Assembly: GCA_035651635.1 (NCBI GenBank)
Contig: DASRFK010000106.1
Coordinates: 21,531-85,530, forward strand
Reading direction: 5' to 3'
DNA from: JANXQE01 sp035651635
GTDB lineage: Bacteria > Verrucomicrobiota > Verrucomicrobiia > Limisphaerales > UBA8199
Length of the DNA: 64,000 bases
Shown here: in pieces, positions 51,053-60,388 of the stretch
Position numbering within the stretch: the first letter of the stretch is position 1
Layout of the letters: the number at the start of each line of letters is the position of its first letter
The notes under the pieces: generated by a model
Seen by the model: only the letters and a program-made list of their open reading frames with translations
Databases searched by the model: none
What the model was told of the DNA's origin: nothing
Translations under genes and position numbers: made by a program

Positions 51053-52972
51053 ATGCGGGGCGAGAAGGCCGTGGAAGCGCTCGATGAACCGTTCACTATC
51101 CCGCTGCTGATCCTCTCCCTTTTGATCCTTCCTACCTTCCTCCTGTTCACCGGTTGCGGTTCCGGGGACCAAACACAAGCGGAGCAGCTCTACACCTGCG
51201 GGATGCATCCGCAGGTCATTCAGAACAAACCAGGCAACTGTCCGATTTGCGGCATGAAGCTGACTCCCATCCGCAAACAGCCGGCTGGAACAACCAACGC
51301 CAATCTAGCCGGCGGCGTCAGCCAGCGCCAAATCGCCTATTACAAATCCACGATGAACCCGGGCGAAACCAGCCCCAAACCTGCCAAGGACAGCATGGGC
51401 ATGGACATGGTTCCGGTTTACGAAGGTGAGGCCGGTGCGACCAATTCCGAAGCGATTGCAGTCGACTCGACGACAATTCAGAAAATGGACATTCGCACTG
51501 CCCTGGTTCGGCGGGGGCCGGTTCGCCGAACGGTGCGCACGGTCGGCGCCATCGATTTTGATGAAACCGCGCTGGCGGAGGTCAGCACCAAATTCCGCGG
51601 TTGGGTCGAGAAGCTTTATGTGGATTCCACCGGCCAGCAAATGCATCGGGGCGATCCCCTATTTGAGATTTATTCTCCGGAATTGTACCTGGCCCAAACC
51701 GAGTACCTGCTCACTCTGGGTTCGGGCATCAACCACGAAAACATCGCTTCCGAGCTGCGCAAGACCGCGGCGCGAACCAAACTGCGGTACTGGGACATCT
51801 CTGAAGATCAAATTGCCGAACTGGAACACACGCGCGAGCCCAAGAAGACCTTGCGCATGAACGCGCCGCGCGACGGCATCGTGGTCGAGAAAATGGTCGT
51901 CGAAGGGCAAATGGTAGAGCCTGGCCAGAAACTCTACCGGCTGGCCGATTTGGCCTCGGTCTGGATCCAGGCGCAGGTTTACGAGCAGGATCTCCCGTTC
52001 ATTAAACTCGGCCAGGAAGCTACCGTGACCCTGGCTTCGTTGCCCGATCCCAAGTTCCGCGGCCGCGTCACTTATATTTACCCCATTGTCGACGAAAAGA
52101 CCCGTACGGCCAAAGTCCGCATGGAGTTTCATAACCCCGGTTATTTCCTCAAGCCTGGCATGTATGCCACTGTCGAAATCGCGACCGAAATCTCGCCCTC
52201 GGCGCTCCTGGTGCCGGACATGGCCGTGCTGCGCAGCGGCGAAAAGAACACGGTTTTTGTGGCGCTGGAGGACGGCCACTTCGAGCCACGCGCGCTCGAG
52301 ATTGGCGCGCGGACCGAGGGCAATTTCTACCAGGTCTTGAGCGGCCTTAAAGAGGGTGACCGGGTGGTCACCTCCGGCCAGTTCATGCTCGATTCCGAGA
52401 GCCAGTTGCGTGAGGCCATCCAAAAGATGATGCGCCCCGGTGAAATGACGCCCCCCGCCGGCTCTCTGGAGATGTCTTCGGCCGCTGCTGGCGGCACAAA
52501 CACCGCCGGACAAGAGGTCGTTTACATCTGCCCGATGCCCGAGCACGTTTCACTCGAGTATAACCACGCCGGCAATTGTCCACTCTGCGGCATGACCCTG
52601 GTCCCGGTCACCCGCCAGATGCTGGCCCGCATTCAGCCCGGCGGACAGGTTGAGTATTACACGTGCCCAATGCCCGAGCACAGCGACGTGCGCCAGGATA
52701 AACCCGGCAAATGTCCCAAATGCGGCATGACTCTCATCCCGGTGATGTCACGCCCAAGGCTTACGCCGACGCGCGGCATGACCATGCCCGGCGTCTCCAA
52801 GGGCCCGCCGGAAAAGCTCTACACTTGCCCAATGGCCGAACATGCCGATGTTGTCTCCGACAAGCCAGGAGAATGTCCCAAATGTGGGATGGAATTGGTC
52901 GAAACGGGCAAGGTCAATCACGGACCGGTAGCGGAGGAAAACTGGCGCCGCAAACACACGGCCAAGCCGTAA
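51053..52972 (+). CDS. cusB: RND efflux periplasmic adaptor (CusB-like) with four heavy-metal-binding domains
   Basis: 639 residues from the ATG at 51053, in the right arm of repeat copy B. With this start the lipoprotein signal ILSLLILPTFLLFTGCGSGD is near the N-terminus; the frame is open up to 50885, but that adds 56 residues without signal. Order: one heavy-metal-binding unit (YTCGMHPQVIQNKPGNCPIC, residues 46-70), a second, degenerate Met-rich unit (YYKSTMNPGET ... MGMDMVPVYEG), the barrel-sandwich/lipoyl and membrane-proximal domains (VEKLYVDSTGQQMHRGDPLF, NAPRDGIVVEKMVVEGQMVE), and three further units at the C-terminus near 491, 535 and 589 (YICPMPEHVS..., YTCPMPEHSD..., YTCPMAEHAD...). 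CusB transfers Cu(I)/Ag(I) to CusA. Confidence 0.88.
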   Translation: MRGEKAVEALDEPFTIPLLILSLLILPTFLLFTGCGSGDQTQAEQLYTCGMHPQVIQNKPGNCPICGMKLTPIRKQPAGTTNANLAGGVSQRQIAYYKSTMNPGETSPKPAKDSMGMDMVPVYEGEAGATNSEAIAVDSTTIQKMDIRTALVRRGPVRRTVRTVGAIDFDETALAEVSTKFRGWVEKLYVDSTGQQMHRGDPLFEIYSPELYLAQTEYLLTLGSGINHENIASELRKTAARTKLRYWDISEDQIAELEHTREPKKTLRMNAPRDGIVVEKMVVEGQMVEPGQKLYRLADLASVWIQAQVYEQDLPFIKLGQEATVTLASLPDPKFRGRVTYIYPIVDEKTRTAKVRMEFHNPGYFLKPGMYATVEIATEISPSALLVPDMAVLRSGEKNTVFVALEDGHFEPRALEIGARTEGNFYQVLSGLKEGDRVVTSGQFMLDSESQLREAIQKMMRPGEMTPPAGSLEMSSAAAGGTNTAGQEVVYICPMPEHVSLEYNHAGNCPLCGMTLVPVTRQMLARIQPGGQVEYYTCPMPEHSDVRQDKPGKCPKCGMTLIPVMSRPRLTPTRGMTMPGVSKGPPEKLYTCPMAEHADVVSDKPGECPKCGMELVETGKVNHGPVAEENWRRKHTAKP

Positions 52973-52988
52973 TCGCCGCGGGAGTTCC

Positions 52989-55900
52989 ATGCTTAAAAGC
53001 CTGATCGATTTCTCGCTGCGTAACAAGTTCATCGTGCTGGTCACGACGATCACCCTGGTTGTGGCCGGCGTTTTCGCTCTGCGCAATATTCCGCTCGATG
53101 CGATCCCGGACCTCTCCGATGTTCAGGTGATCATCTATACCGAATGGCCGGGCCAGGCACCGCAGATCGTTCAGGACCAGGTTACCTATCCCATCACTAC
53201 CAAGATGCTCTCGGTTCCCAGGAACAAAGTGGTGCGCGGCTACTCGTTTTTCGGCTTCTCTTTCGTGTACGTGATTTTCGAGGATGGCACCGATCCCTAT
53301 TGGGCCCGGAGCCGCGTGCTCGAATATCTAAACAGCCTGGGCTCGCAGTTGCCAAAAAACGTCACGCCTACGCTGGGTCCGGATGCGACCGGGGTCGGCT
53401 GGGCATTCATGTACTCGCTCAATTCCACCAATCGCGATCTGGCCGAACTCCGCTCGATGCAGGACTGGTATCTCAAGTACCAACTCGCTTCAGTCAATGG
53501 CGTGTCGGAAGTCGCTTCGGTCGGCGGTTTTGTTAAACAGTACCAGGTCACCGTCGACCCCGCGCGGTTACGCGCTTACAACCTCTCCATCGCCGAGGTG
53601 GGCACCGCCATCCAGCGCAGCAATGGCGAAGTCGGCGGCCGCTCGATCGAGCTGGCCGAAAAGGAATTCGTGTTGCGCGTGCGGGGCTATATCCAAGGCC
53701 TGGAGGATCTCAGGAAAGTCGCCGTGGGAGTGGGAGCAAGCGGCGTTCCCATTCTGCTGGGCGACGTGGCCAACATCCAGCTCGGACCCGACATGCGCCG
53801 CGGCATTGCCGAACTCAACGGTGAAGGCGAAACCGTCGGCGGAATCGTCGTCGTGCGCTACGGCGCCAATGCGCGGCAGGTGATCCTCGAAGTCAAAAAA
53901 AGGCTCGACCAGGCCATCAAAGGCCTGCCGTCCGATGTTACTTATACAATTGCCTACGATCGCACGGCACTCATTCAACGCGCGGTCAAAACACTCGAAC
54001 ACAAGCTGGTCGAAGAAAGCATCGTGGTAGCCCTGGTTTGCCTTCTGTTCCTGCTGCACCTGCGCAGCGCCTTTGTGGCCATTCTCATCCTGCCGCTGGC
54101 CGTCCTGATTTCTTTTGTGGTCATGTACGCCCAGGGGATCAGTTCAAATATCATGTCGCTGGGCGGCATCGCCATCGCCATCGGGGCGATGGTCGATGCG
54201 GTGATCATCATGATTGAAAACGCCCATAAGCACCTCGAGCAGGACCGTGGTAAAAAGGAGCATTGGGCGATCATCCGCGACGCCTCGATCGAAGTCGGGC
54301 CGACCCTCTTTTACTCACTCCTGGTCATTACCGTGTCCTTCATCCCGGTGTTTACCCTGGAGTCCCAGGAAGGCCGCATGTTCAAACCCCTGGCTTTTAC
54401 CAAGACCTATTCGATGGCCGCCGCCGCCCTGCTCTCGGTGACGCTGGCCCCCATTCTTATGGGATTTTTTATTCGCGGCAAAGTGCCGCCCGAGGAAAAG
54501 AACCCAATCAATCGTTTCCTCATCTGGCTCTATCACCCGGTGATCGATTTCGTCATCCGCTGGCGTTGGGCGGTGGTGATGCTCGCGGCAACCATCGTCA
54601 TTTGGGTGTTCTTTCCGTGGAATTACCTCGTAGCCGATCGGCTCCCAACCGGCCAAGCCAAGGCCTTGGCTGTGAAAGCCGGCCGGCTCTTCCCGTATCA
54701 GAACATTGGCTCTGAATTCATGCCTCCGTTGTACGAAGGCGATTTGCTTTACATGCCCACGACCTTTCCCGGCATTTCTCCCACGAAAGCCCGCGAAATC
54801 CTGCAACAAACGGACAAAATCATCCGGCAGTTTCCCGAAGTTCGCAACGTGTTCGGCAAAGCCGGCCGCGCCGAGACGGCTACCGACCCCGCGCCCATGG
54901 ACATGTTCGAGACCACAATCATGCTCAAGGATGAAGCCGAATGGCCTCAAGTGGAGATCAAGAATGAGGCCGGGCAGGTCACGGCTCATCGCAAGCGAAC
55001 CCCGGATGAATTGGCCGATGCAATGAATGCCGCCGTCCAGTTTCCCGGTTTAAACAACGCCTGGACCATGCCGATCAAGACCCGGATCGACATGCTCGCC
55101 ACCGGAATCAAAACGCCGGTAGGCATTAAAGTGGCGGGTCCCGACCTGGAGGTGCTGGAACGCATCGCTTCAGAGATCGAGGCGATCGTCAAAAGAGTGC
55201 CCAATACCTCCAGTGCTTTTGCCGAACGGACCATGGGCGGCAACTACATTGAGTTCCACATCGATCGCGACCAGATCGCCCGCTATGGCCTGACCATCGG
55301 CGCCGTTCAGGATGTCTTGGAAGTCGCCCTGGGCGGCATGCCGCTGACGACGACCGTGGAAGGTTTGGAACGTTACGCGATCAATCTTCGCTACAGCCGG
55401 GATTTCCGTGAAAACCTCGAAGCCTTACGCGAAATTATCGTGCCGGCTCCCACCGGCGCCCAAGTGCCCCTGGGCCAATTGGCGCGCATCCAGGTCGTGC
55501 ACGCGCCGATGGGGATTAAGAGCGAAGCGGCCGTTCCTAACGCGTGGATTTATGTCGATGTCAAAGGCCAGGATATCGGTCGCTACGTTCAGACCGCCAT
55601 GCGGGCGGTCAATCAGGCTGTGTCTGAGGGACGCATCCACCTGCCGAGCGGCTACAACATCTTCTGGAGCGGCCAATACGAATACATGCTGCGGGCGCAA
55701 CAACGATTGATGATCGTCGTGCCCTTAACGCTTCTGATCGTCATTCTAATCATCTATCTCAACACCCGCTCCGCCATCAAAACCGCCATCGTGCTGCTCG
55801 CGGTCCCTTTTTCGCTCGTCGGCGCTTTTTGGATCCTTTACCTGCTCAACTACAACCTGAGCGTTGCCGTCTGGGTCGGCTTGATTGCCCTCGCGGGTCT

Positions 55901-56225
55901 GGATGCCGAGACGGGCGTGGTCATGTTACTCTACCTGGATCTTGCTTATGACGACTGGGCCACGAAAGGCCGAATGCGCACTCGCGCGGAGTTGCGCGAT
56001 GCCATTTACCATGGCGCCGTCAAACGTGTTCGGCCCAAAGCTATGACTGCCTGTGTTATCATTGCCGGCCTCACTCCAATTCTTTGGAGTCACGGTACTG
56101 GCGCCGATGTCATGAAACGCATCGCTACTCCCATGGTCGGCGGTGTTGTCACCTCCACGATCATGGAACTCGCCGTTTACCCCGCCGTCTTCTTTCTCTG
56201 GCGTTCCCGCGCACTGCGCGGATAA
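52989..56225 (+). CDS. cusA: Heavy-metal RND efflux pump (CusA-like)
   Basis: 1078 residues. Twelve TM helices in the RND pattern with two large periplasmic loops. Landmarks: NKFIVLVTTITLVVAGVFAL, QIVQDQVTYPITTKMLSVPR, the HME signature IAIGAMVDAVIIMIENAHKH, which matches the CusA/HME4 (Cu/Ag) clade rather than CzcA, and VGLIALAGLDAETGVVMLLY in TM10. Periplasmic methionines of the CusA export path are plausible but not mapped here. It exports Cu(I)/Ag(I) from periplasm or cytoplasm through CusC. It begins 16 bp after cusB. Clade call is from the signature, not from an alignment. Confidence 0.9.
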   Translation: MLKSLIDFSLRNKFIVLVTTITLVVAGVFALRNIPLDAIPDLSDVQVIIYTEWPGQAPQIVQDQVTYPITTKMLSVPRNKVVRGYSFFGFSFVYVIFEDGTDPYWARSRVLEYLNSLGSQLPKNVTPTLGPDATGVGWAFMYSLNSTNRDLAELRSMQDWYLKYQLASVNGVSEVASVGGFVKQYQVTVDPARLRAYNLSIAEVGTAIQRSNGEVGGRSIELAEKEFVLRVRGYIQGLEDLRKVAVGVGASGVPILLGDVANIQLGPDMRRGIAELNGEGETVGGIVVVRYGANARQVILEVKKRLDQAIKGLPSDVTYTIAYDRTALIQRAVKTLEHKLVEESIVVALVCLLFLLHLRSAFVAILILPLAVLISFVVMYAQGISSNIMSLGGIAIAIGAMVDAVIIMIENAHKHLEQDRGKKEHWAIIRDASIEVGPTLFYSLLVITVSFIPVFTLESQEGRMFKPLAFTKTYSMAAAALLSVTLAPILMGFFIRGKVPPEEKNPINRFLIWLYHPVIDFVIRWRWAVVMLAATIVIWVFFPWNYLVADRLPTGQAKALAVKAGRLFPYQNIGSEFMPPLYEGDLLYMPTTFPGISPTKAREILQQTDKIIRQFPEVRNVFGKAGRAETATDPAPMDMFETTIMLKDEAEWPQVEIKNEAGQVTAHRKRTPDELADAMNAAVQFPGLNNAWTMPIKTRIDMLATGIKTPVGIKVAGPDLEVLERIASEIEAIVKRVPNTSSAFAERTMGGNYIEFHIDRDQIARYGLTIGAVQDVLEVALGGMPLTTTVEGLERYAINLRYSRDFRENLEALREIIVPAPTGAQVPLGQLARIQVVHAPMGIKSEAAVPNAWIYVDVKGQDIGRYVQTAMRAVNQAVSEGRIHLPSGYNIFWSGQYEYMLRAQQRLMIVVPLTLLIVILIIYLNTRSAIKTAIVLLAVPFSLVGAFWILYLLNYNLSVAVWVGLIALAGLDAETGVVMLLYLDLAYDDWATKGRMRTRAELRDAIYHGAVKRVRPKAMTACVIIAGLTPILWSHGTGADVMKRIATPMVGGVVTSTIMELAVYPAVFFLWRSRALRG

Positions 56226-56558
56226 CCTCGTCCTTCGCTGCGTAGCCGCGGGCCCCCGGCCTGCCCTGGACCCGAGCACACTGCCAGCCGGCAAACGCTC
56301 AACGGCACGCGAGACGTCTCCCGGCCCGAAGGGTCGACCGAACATAGCCCGGGCCTGAGGCCGCCAGGGATGGCCTGGGTTAGGGCGTGATAAACTTCAT
56401 GGTGCCCTGAAGGGGCAACGCCTCGGTCCGAACAAACCATGATTCGACTATTCGACTCATGATGCCCTTTGAGGCGGCCTCCGGCCCAATGCCGCTAGGA
56501 CTTCGGAGATGTCCCAATTCTCCATCTGGGCACCCCGAAGGGTGTGCCGGAATTTTCT
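56226..56558. other. Intergenic region behind cusA
   Basis: About 333 bp with several short inverted repeats (AGCCCGGGC, CCCTGAAGGGG, CACCCCGAAGGGTG), of the kind found as extragenic palindromes in these genomes. No gene and no U-tract terminator is evident. Confidence 0.45.
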
Positions 56559-56602
56559 TACTGTAAAGCATGCTTGACACATGACAAGCATGCTTTACAG
56601 TA
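56559..56602 (+). promoter_or_regulatory. Perfect 18-bp palindromic operator/promoter of the Xre operon
   Basis: TACTGTAAAGCATGCTTG (56559-56576) and its exact inverse (56585-56602) separated by 8 bases. The promoter TTGACA (56574-56579), 16 bp, TACAGT (56596-56601) lies inside. Transcription would start about at the ATG at 56608. Confidence 0.8.
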
Positions 56603-56607
56603 GCGCC

Positions 56608-57051
56608 ATGACAAATCCAGTTTTCCCCGAAGCAGTCCGACCCGGGCACCACTACTCATTCCAAGCCGATTTGCGATTAAATGCCTGGGCTTTCGTCGCC
56701 GTGGCGGTGGCGTTCCTGGCTCGGTGGCTTCTGCGACATCACCACGACTGGAGTACCTTGTTGCAAGCAATCGTCGCCGTGACGCCGCTCCTGCCAAGTC
56801 TGCTTTACGTGCGGAGCATCGCGCGATGGATTGGCGGGATGGACGAGTTGCAGCGGCGAATTCAACTCGAGGCCTGCCTCTTCGCGACGACTGGCACTGT
56901 TTTCATAGCGACTGCGCTGGGTTTGTTGGAAAGTGCCGGTGTGCTCAATTCAACCAGATTGCAACACGGCTTGGGTTGGGAAGGCACGTTTGCGACGGTC
57001 TTGTTTTTCTACGTTCTCGGTAACGCCACCTGCAACCGTCGGTTCCGATGA
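56608..57051 (+). CDS. Small polytopic membrane protein of the Xre-linked type
   Basis: 147 residues from the ATG at 56608, directly after the promoter, so the message is probably leaderless. Four hydrophobic helices (LNAWAFVAVAVAFLARWLLR, VTPLLPSLLYVRSIARWI, LFATTGTVFIATALGLLESA, FATVLFFYVLGNA) with a conserved RWIGGMDELQRRIQLEACLF segment between the second and third. Membrane proteins with this MDELQRRIQLEA motif regularly precede a YozG-like Xre regulator. Its stop overlaps the next start as ATGA. Function is unknown. Confidence 0.7.
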   Translation: MTNPVFPEAVRPGHHYSFQADLRLNAWAFVAVAVAFLARWLLRHHHDWSTLLQAIVAVTPLLPSLLYVRSIARWIGGMDELQRRIQLEACLFATTGTVFIATALGLLESAGVLNSTRLQHGLGWEGTFATVLFFYVLGNATCNRRFR

Positions 57052-57245
57052 AAAACCGTCTGCGCGAATTGCGGGCCGGCAAACAATGGTCGCAAGCTGA
57101 CCTGGCGGAAAAGCTGGGCGTTTCCCGCCAAACCGTAAACGCCATTGAAACCGAGCGATACGATCCGAGCCTGCCACTTGCCTTCAGGCTGGCTCAGATC
57201 TTCAAACTGCCCATCGAAAAAATCTTCGAGGCTCCCCCATTGTAG
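57048..57245 (+). CDS. YozG-like XRE transcription regulator
   Basis: 65 residues, one HTH: LRELRAGKQWSQADLAEKLG, VSRQTVNAIETERYDPSLPL and AFRLAQIFKLPIEKIFEAPP. This is the compact Cro/C1 type found downstream of small membrane proteins. It overlaps the previous stop (ATGA, 57048-57051), so the pair is translationally coupled. The perfect palindrome at 56559-56602 over the promoter is its likely operator, giving autorepression by inference. No ligand-binding domain is present. Confidence 0.85.
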   Translation: MKNRLRELRAGKQWSQADLAEKLGVSRQTVNAIETERYDPSLPLAFRLAQIFKLPIEKIFEAPPL

Positions 57246-57382
57246 CATAGAGTTTTCGGTAATATCGTATCGGTCTGTTGCTTTCCCCGGGCCTACAAGG
57301 GCATTTTCCTCTTAAGTATTTATCCCAGTTGCCGATAGGAAGGCGATGAGCACTAGGAACGCGGGAAGTCGCGACTTTGTCC

Positions 57383-59185
57383 ATGAATACGCCTGACACG
57401 ATTCGCAATCGGCGGATCCTCGTCATTGACGACAACCCGGCCATTCATGAAGATTTCCGCAAGATCCTGACTGCCGTTGACGAGGGCGCTGGTGAGTTCG
57501 ACGTCATCAGCCAGGCGATTTTTGGCGAGAATAGCAATAAAAGCAACCAGGATGGATTCGATTTGGAATCCGCCTATCAAGGCCAGGAAGGGCTGGAGCG
57601 CGTCAAGCGGGCGGTTGCCGCCGCTCGTCCGTACGCGATGGCCTTCGTGGACGTACGCATGCCGCCCGGGTGGGACGGGGTTGAAACCACCGGCAAACTG
57701 TGGGAAGTGTATCCGGATCTGCAGGTAGTGATCTGCACTGCCTACTCCGATTATGCCTGGGAGGATCTCATCGCGAAGGTCGGCCGGTCCGACCGCCTCG
57801 TGATTCTTAAAAAACCCTTCGATAACGTCGAGGTCCTGCAACTGGCCAATGCCCTGACCGAAAAGTGGCGTTTGCTCCAATGCGCGAAACTGAAAATCGA
57901 CGGATTGGAACAAGCGGTCGAGGCCAGAACGCAACAATTGCGGCGTAGTGAGGAACGCTTCCGCAAGCTCTGTAATTTTTCCCCCTTCGGCATTTTTGAA
58001 ACCGATCCCGCCGGCCGCTGTTCCTACACTAACCCGCGCTGGAACGAAATTTCCGGTCGCTCGAGCGAGGAAAACCTCGGGCTGGGCTGGAGCCAGGCAA
58101 TTCATCCCGAAGAACGGGAAGCGACGCTGGCCGCCTGGAAAGCCGCTGCCAGTGGAGGCCGGGAATGGTCCAACCAAATCCGGCTACTTAGCCCCTCGGG
58201 CGAATTGCGGTGGGGCCAAATGGTCACCTCGCCGATGTTCTCGATCGATGGCACGCTGCTGGGTTTCGTCGGCACCGTCGAGGATATCACCGAGCGCAAA
58301 TACATCGAGAGCGAGCGCAACGCCATCGAAGTGCAGTTGCGCCACGCCCAAAAGCTCGAAGCCATCGGCCAACTCGCCGCCGGCATCGCCCATGAGATAA
58401 ACACCCCGACGCAGTACATCGGCGATAACACCCGATTCGTGCGGGACGCTTTTCAGGACCTGTCCAAACTCATCGAGCAGCATCACAGACTGCTCGAAGC
58501 CGGCCGCAACCAGGCCGTCACCCCGCAGCTCATCGCGGAACTCGATGCGGCCCGACAAGCTGCCGACCTGGATTACGTGCTGGCCGAGGTTCCCAAAGCG
58601 ATTCAACAGTCGCTCGAAGGTGTCGAACGCGTCGCGACGATTGTCCGCGCCATGAAGGAATTCTCGCACCCGGGCACAGGCCAAAAAAGCGCGGTGAACC
58701 TCAATCACGCCATCGAGAGCACGATCACCGTGGCGCGCAACGAATGGAAGTATGTGGCGGACGTGGTGATGGAATTCGACCCTTCTCTGCCCCCGGTCCC
58801 GTGTCTCGCGGGCGAGCTCAACCAGGTGGTTTTGAACCTCATCATCAATGCCACCCACGCCATCGCCGATGTGGTCGGGGATGGCAGCAAAGGCAAAGGC
58901 ACCCTTCGCGTCAGCACCAAACGCTGCGGCGACCTGGTGGAAATCCGGGTGCGCGATACCGGCGCCGGTATTCCGGAGAAGATCCGCGGCCGGATCTTCG
59001 AGCCCTTCTTCACCACTAAAGGAGTCGGAAAAGGCACCGGCCAGGGCCTGGCGATTTCGCGTTCGGTGGTAGTGGACAAACACGGCGGGACGATTGGGTT
59101 CGAGAGCGAAGTGGGCCAGGGAACCACCTTTATCGTTCGGTTGCCATTGCTCGAAGGAGCAGTGGCGCAAAAGCCCCGGCCATGA
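57383..59185 (+). CDS. Histidine kinase with N-terminal receiver: REC-PAS-HisKA-HATPase
   Basis: 600 residues from the ATG at 57383 (TTG at 57377 adds two). An N-terminal receiver-like domain (1-160) has RRILVIDDNPAIHEDFRKIL, the phosphoacceptor Asp in AFVDVRMPPGWDG, STD-like ICTAYSDYAW and Lys in VILKKPFDN. A coiled-coil linker precedes a PAS domain with PAC-like tail (about 195-310: PFGIFETDPAGRCSYTNPRW). The phosphoacceptor His is in QLAAGIAHEINTPTQYIGDN (about 335), the HATPase N/G boxes in NQVVLNLIINATHAIADV, VRDTGAGIPEKIRGRIFEPF, GKGTGQGLAISRSVV. Start of a four-gene signalling operon; no TM, so it senses cytoplasmic signals. Confidence 0.9.
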   Translation: MNTPDTIRNRRILVIDDNPAIHEDFRKILTAVDEGAGEFDVISQAIFGENSNKSNQDGFDLESAYQGQEGLERVKRAVAAARPYAMAFVDVRMPPGWDGVETTGKLWEVYPDLQVVICTAYSDYAWEDLIAKVGRSDRLVILKKPFDNVEVLQLANALTEKWRLLQCAKLKIDGLEQAVEARTQQLRRSEERFRKLCNFSPFGIFETDPAGRCSYTNPRWNEISGRSSEENLGLGWSQAIHPEEREATLAAWKAAASGGREWSNQIRLLSPSGELRWGQMVTSPMFSIDGTLLGFVGTVEDITERKYIESERNAIEVQLRHAQKLEAIGQLAAGIAHEINTPTQYIGDNTRFVRDAFQDLSKLIEQHHRLLEAGRNQAVTPQLIAELDAARQAADLDYVLAEVPKAIQQSLEGVERVATIVRAMKEFSHPGTGQKSAVNLNHAIESTITVARNEWKYVADVVMEFDPSLPPVPCLAGELNQVVLNLIINATHAIADVVGDGSKGKGTLRVSTKRCGDLVEIRVRDTGAGIPEKIRGRIFEPFFTTKGVGKGTGQGLAISRSVVVDKHGGTIGFESEVGQGTTFIVRLPLLEGAVAQKPRP

Positions 59186-60384
59186 AGAAACGCATCCTCT
59201 TTGTGGACGACGAGCTACTAGTGCTGGAAGGCTTGCAAAGAATGCTGCGCCCCATGCGGACGGAGTGGGAGATGGAATTTGTCGACAGCGGCGCTCGCGC
59301 CTTGGAACTGATGGCCAGCAACTCCTTTGATGTCGTCATCTCGGACATGCGCATGCCCGGAATGAATGGCGCGGAATTGCTGGCCGAAGTGCTCAAGCGT
59401 TCTCCCAAAACCGTCCGCTTGATTTTATCAGGCCATGCCGATCAGGACCTCGTGTTCAAATGTGTTGGCTCGACTCACCAGTACTTGAGCAAACCCTGCC
59501 TGCCCGAGGAACTCAAGGGCGCGATTAGGCGCGCCAGTGACCTGGAAGCGTCTTTGGGCGATCAAGGCCTGCGCCAACTGGTTGCGCGGCTGGATCGGTT
59601 GCCCAGCATGCCTTCGCTCTATGTCGAACTGGTGGAAAGCCTCAAGGATCCCGACACCAGTATTGAAGCTGTCGGAGAAATTGTGACCAAGGACATGGCG
59701 ATGACCGCCAAGATTCTCAAGTTGGTCAACTCCGCTTTTTTCGGCCTCGGTCGGCAGATTTCCAGCGCCACCGAGGCGGTCACCTACCTGGGCCTCGACA
59801 CCATCAAGGCGCTGGTCCTCTCGATACATGCGTTCTCAGAATTCGCTCGACGCCGGCCGGGCGGATTTTCAATCGATACTTTGTGGACTCACAGCCAGTG
59901 TACGGCGGGCCTCGCCAAAGAAATCGCGCGGATTCAACAAGCCGGGACCAAGATCATGGACGAGGCTTTTGTGGCCGGCTTGCTTCATGACACGGGCAAG
60001 CTGGTTTTGGCGTCCAACTTCCCGGAGCAGTTCGATCGCCTGCTGGCCGGCGGCCAATCGGCCGGCCTCCCTTCGGTCGCCGCCGAGCAGGACGTCTTCG
60101 GGGCGAACCATGCGGAAGTGGCGGGATACCTTTTGGGTCTTTGGGGCTTGCCGATTCCTGTAGTCGAGGCGGTGGCGCTGCACCACCAGCCTGGCAAGTG
60201 TTCGCACCGGAAGTTCAGCCCCCTGACCGCAGTGCACGCCGCCAATGCTCTCGTTAATGCGCAGACCGGCGGCCCTCCGGCAGCGGATGCCTGCGACCTG
60301 GAATACCTTGGCGACCTCGGCCTGGATGGGAATCTGGAACAGTGGCACGCCGCAGCCGAGGCGAACCTGCAACTCAGCCCTTGA
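59182..60384 (+). CDS. Response regulator with HDOD output domain
   Basis: 400 residues. REC domain (1-120): RILFVDDELLVLEGLQRMLR, Asp in DVVISDMRMPGMNG, Lys in QYLSKPCLPEEL. HDOD domain (about 135-340): LPSMPSLYVELVESLKDPDT, LKLVNSAFFGLGRQISSATE, FVAGLLHDTGKLVLASNFPE, AEVAGYLLGLWGLPIPVVEA, VALHHQPGKCSH. HDOD proteins scaffold second-messenger or phosphorelay complexes; an intact HD (LLHDTGK) is present within it. The ATG overlaps the stop of the kinase gene (ATGA), so it is coupled and a probable substrate of the kinase. Confidence 0.9.
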   Translation: MKKRILFVDDELLVLEGLQRMLRPMRTEWEMEFVDSGARALELMASNSFDVVISDMRMPGMNGAELLAEVLKRSPKTVRLILSGHADQDLVFKCVGSTHQYLSKPCLPEELKGAIRRASDLEASLGDQGLRQLVARLDRLPSMPSLYVELVESLKDPDTSIEAVGEIVTKDMAMTAKILKLVNSAFFGLGRQISSATEAVTYLGLDTIKALVLSIHAFSEFARRRPGGFSIDTLWTHSQCTAGLAKEIARIQQAGTKIMDEAFVAGLLHDTGKLVLASNFPEQFDRLLAGGQSAGLPSVAAEQDVFGANHAEVAGYLLGLWGLPIPVVEAVALHHQPGKCSHRKFSPLTAVHAANALVNAQTGGPPAADACDLEYLGDLGLDGNLEQWHAAAEANLQLSP

Positions 60385-60388
60385 AAGT

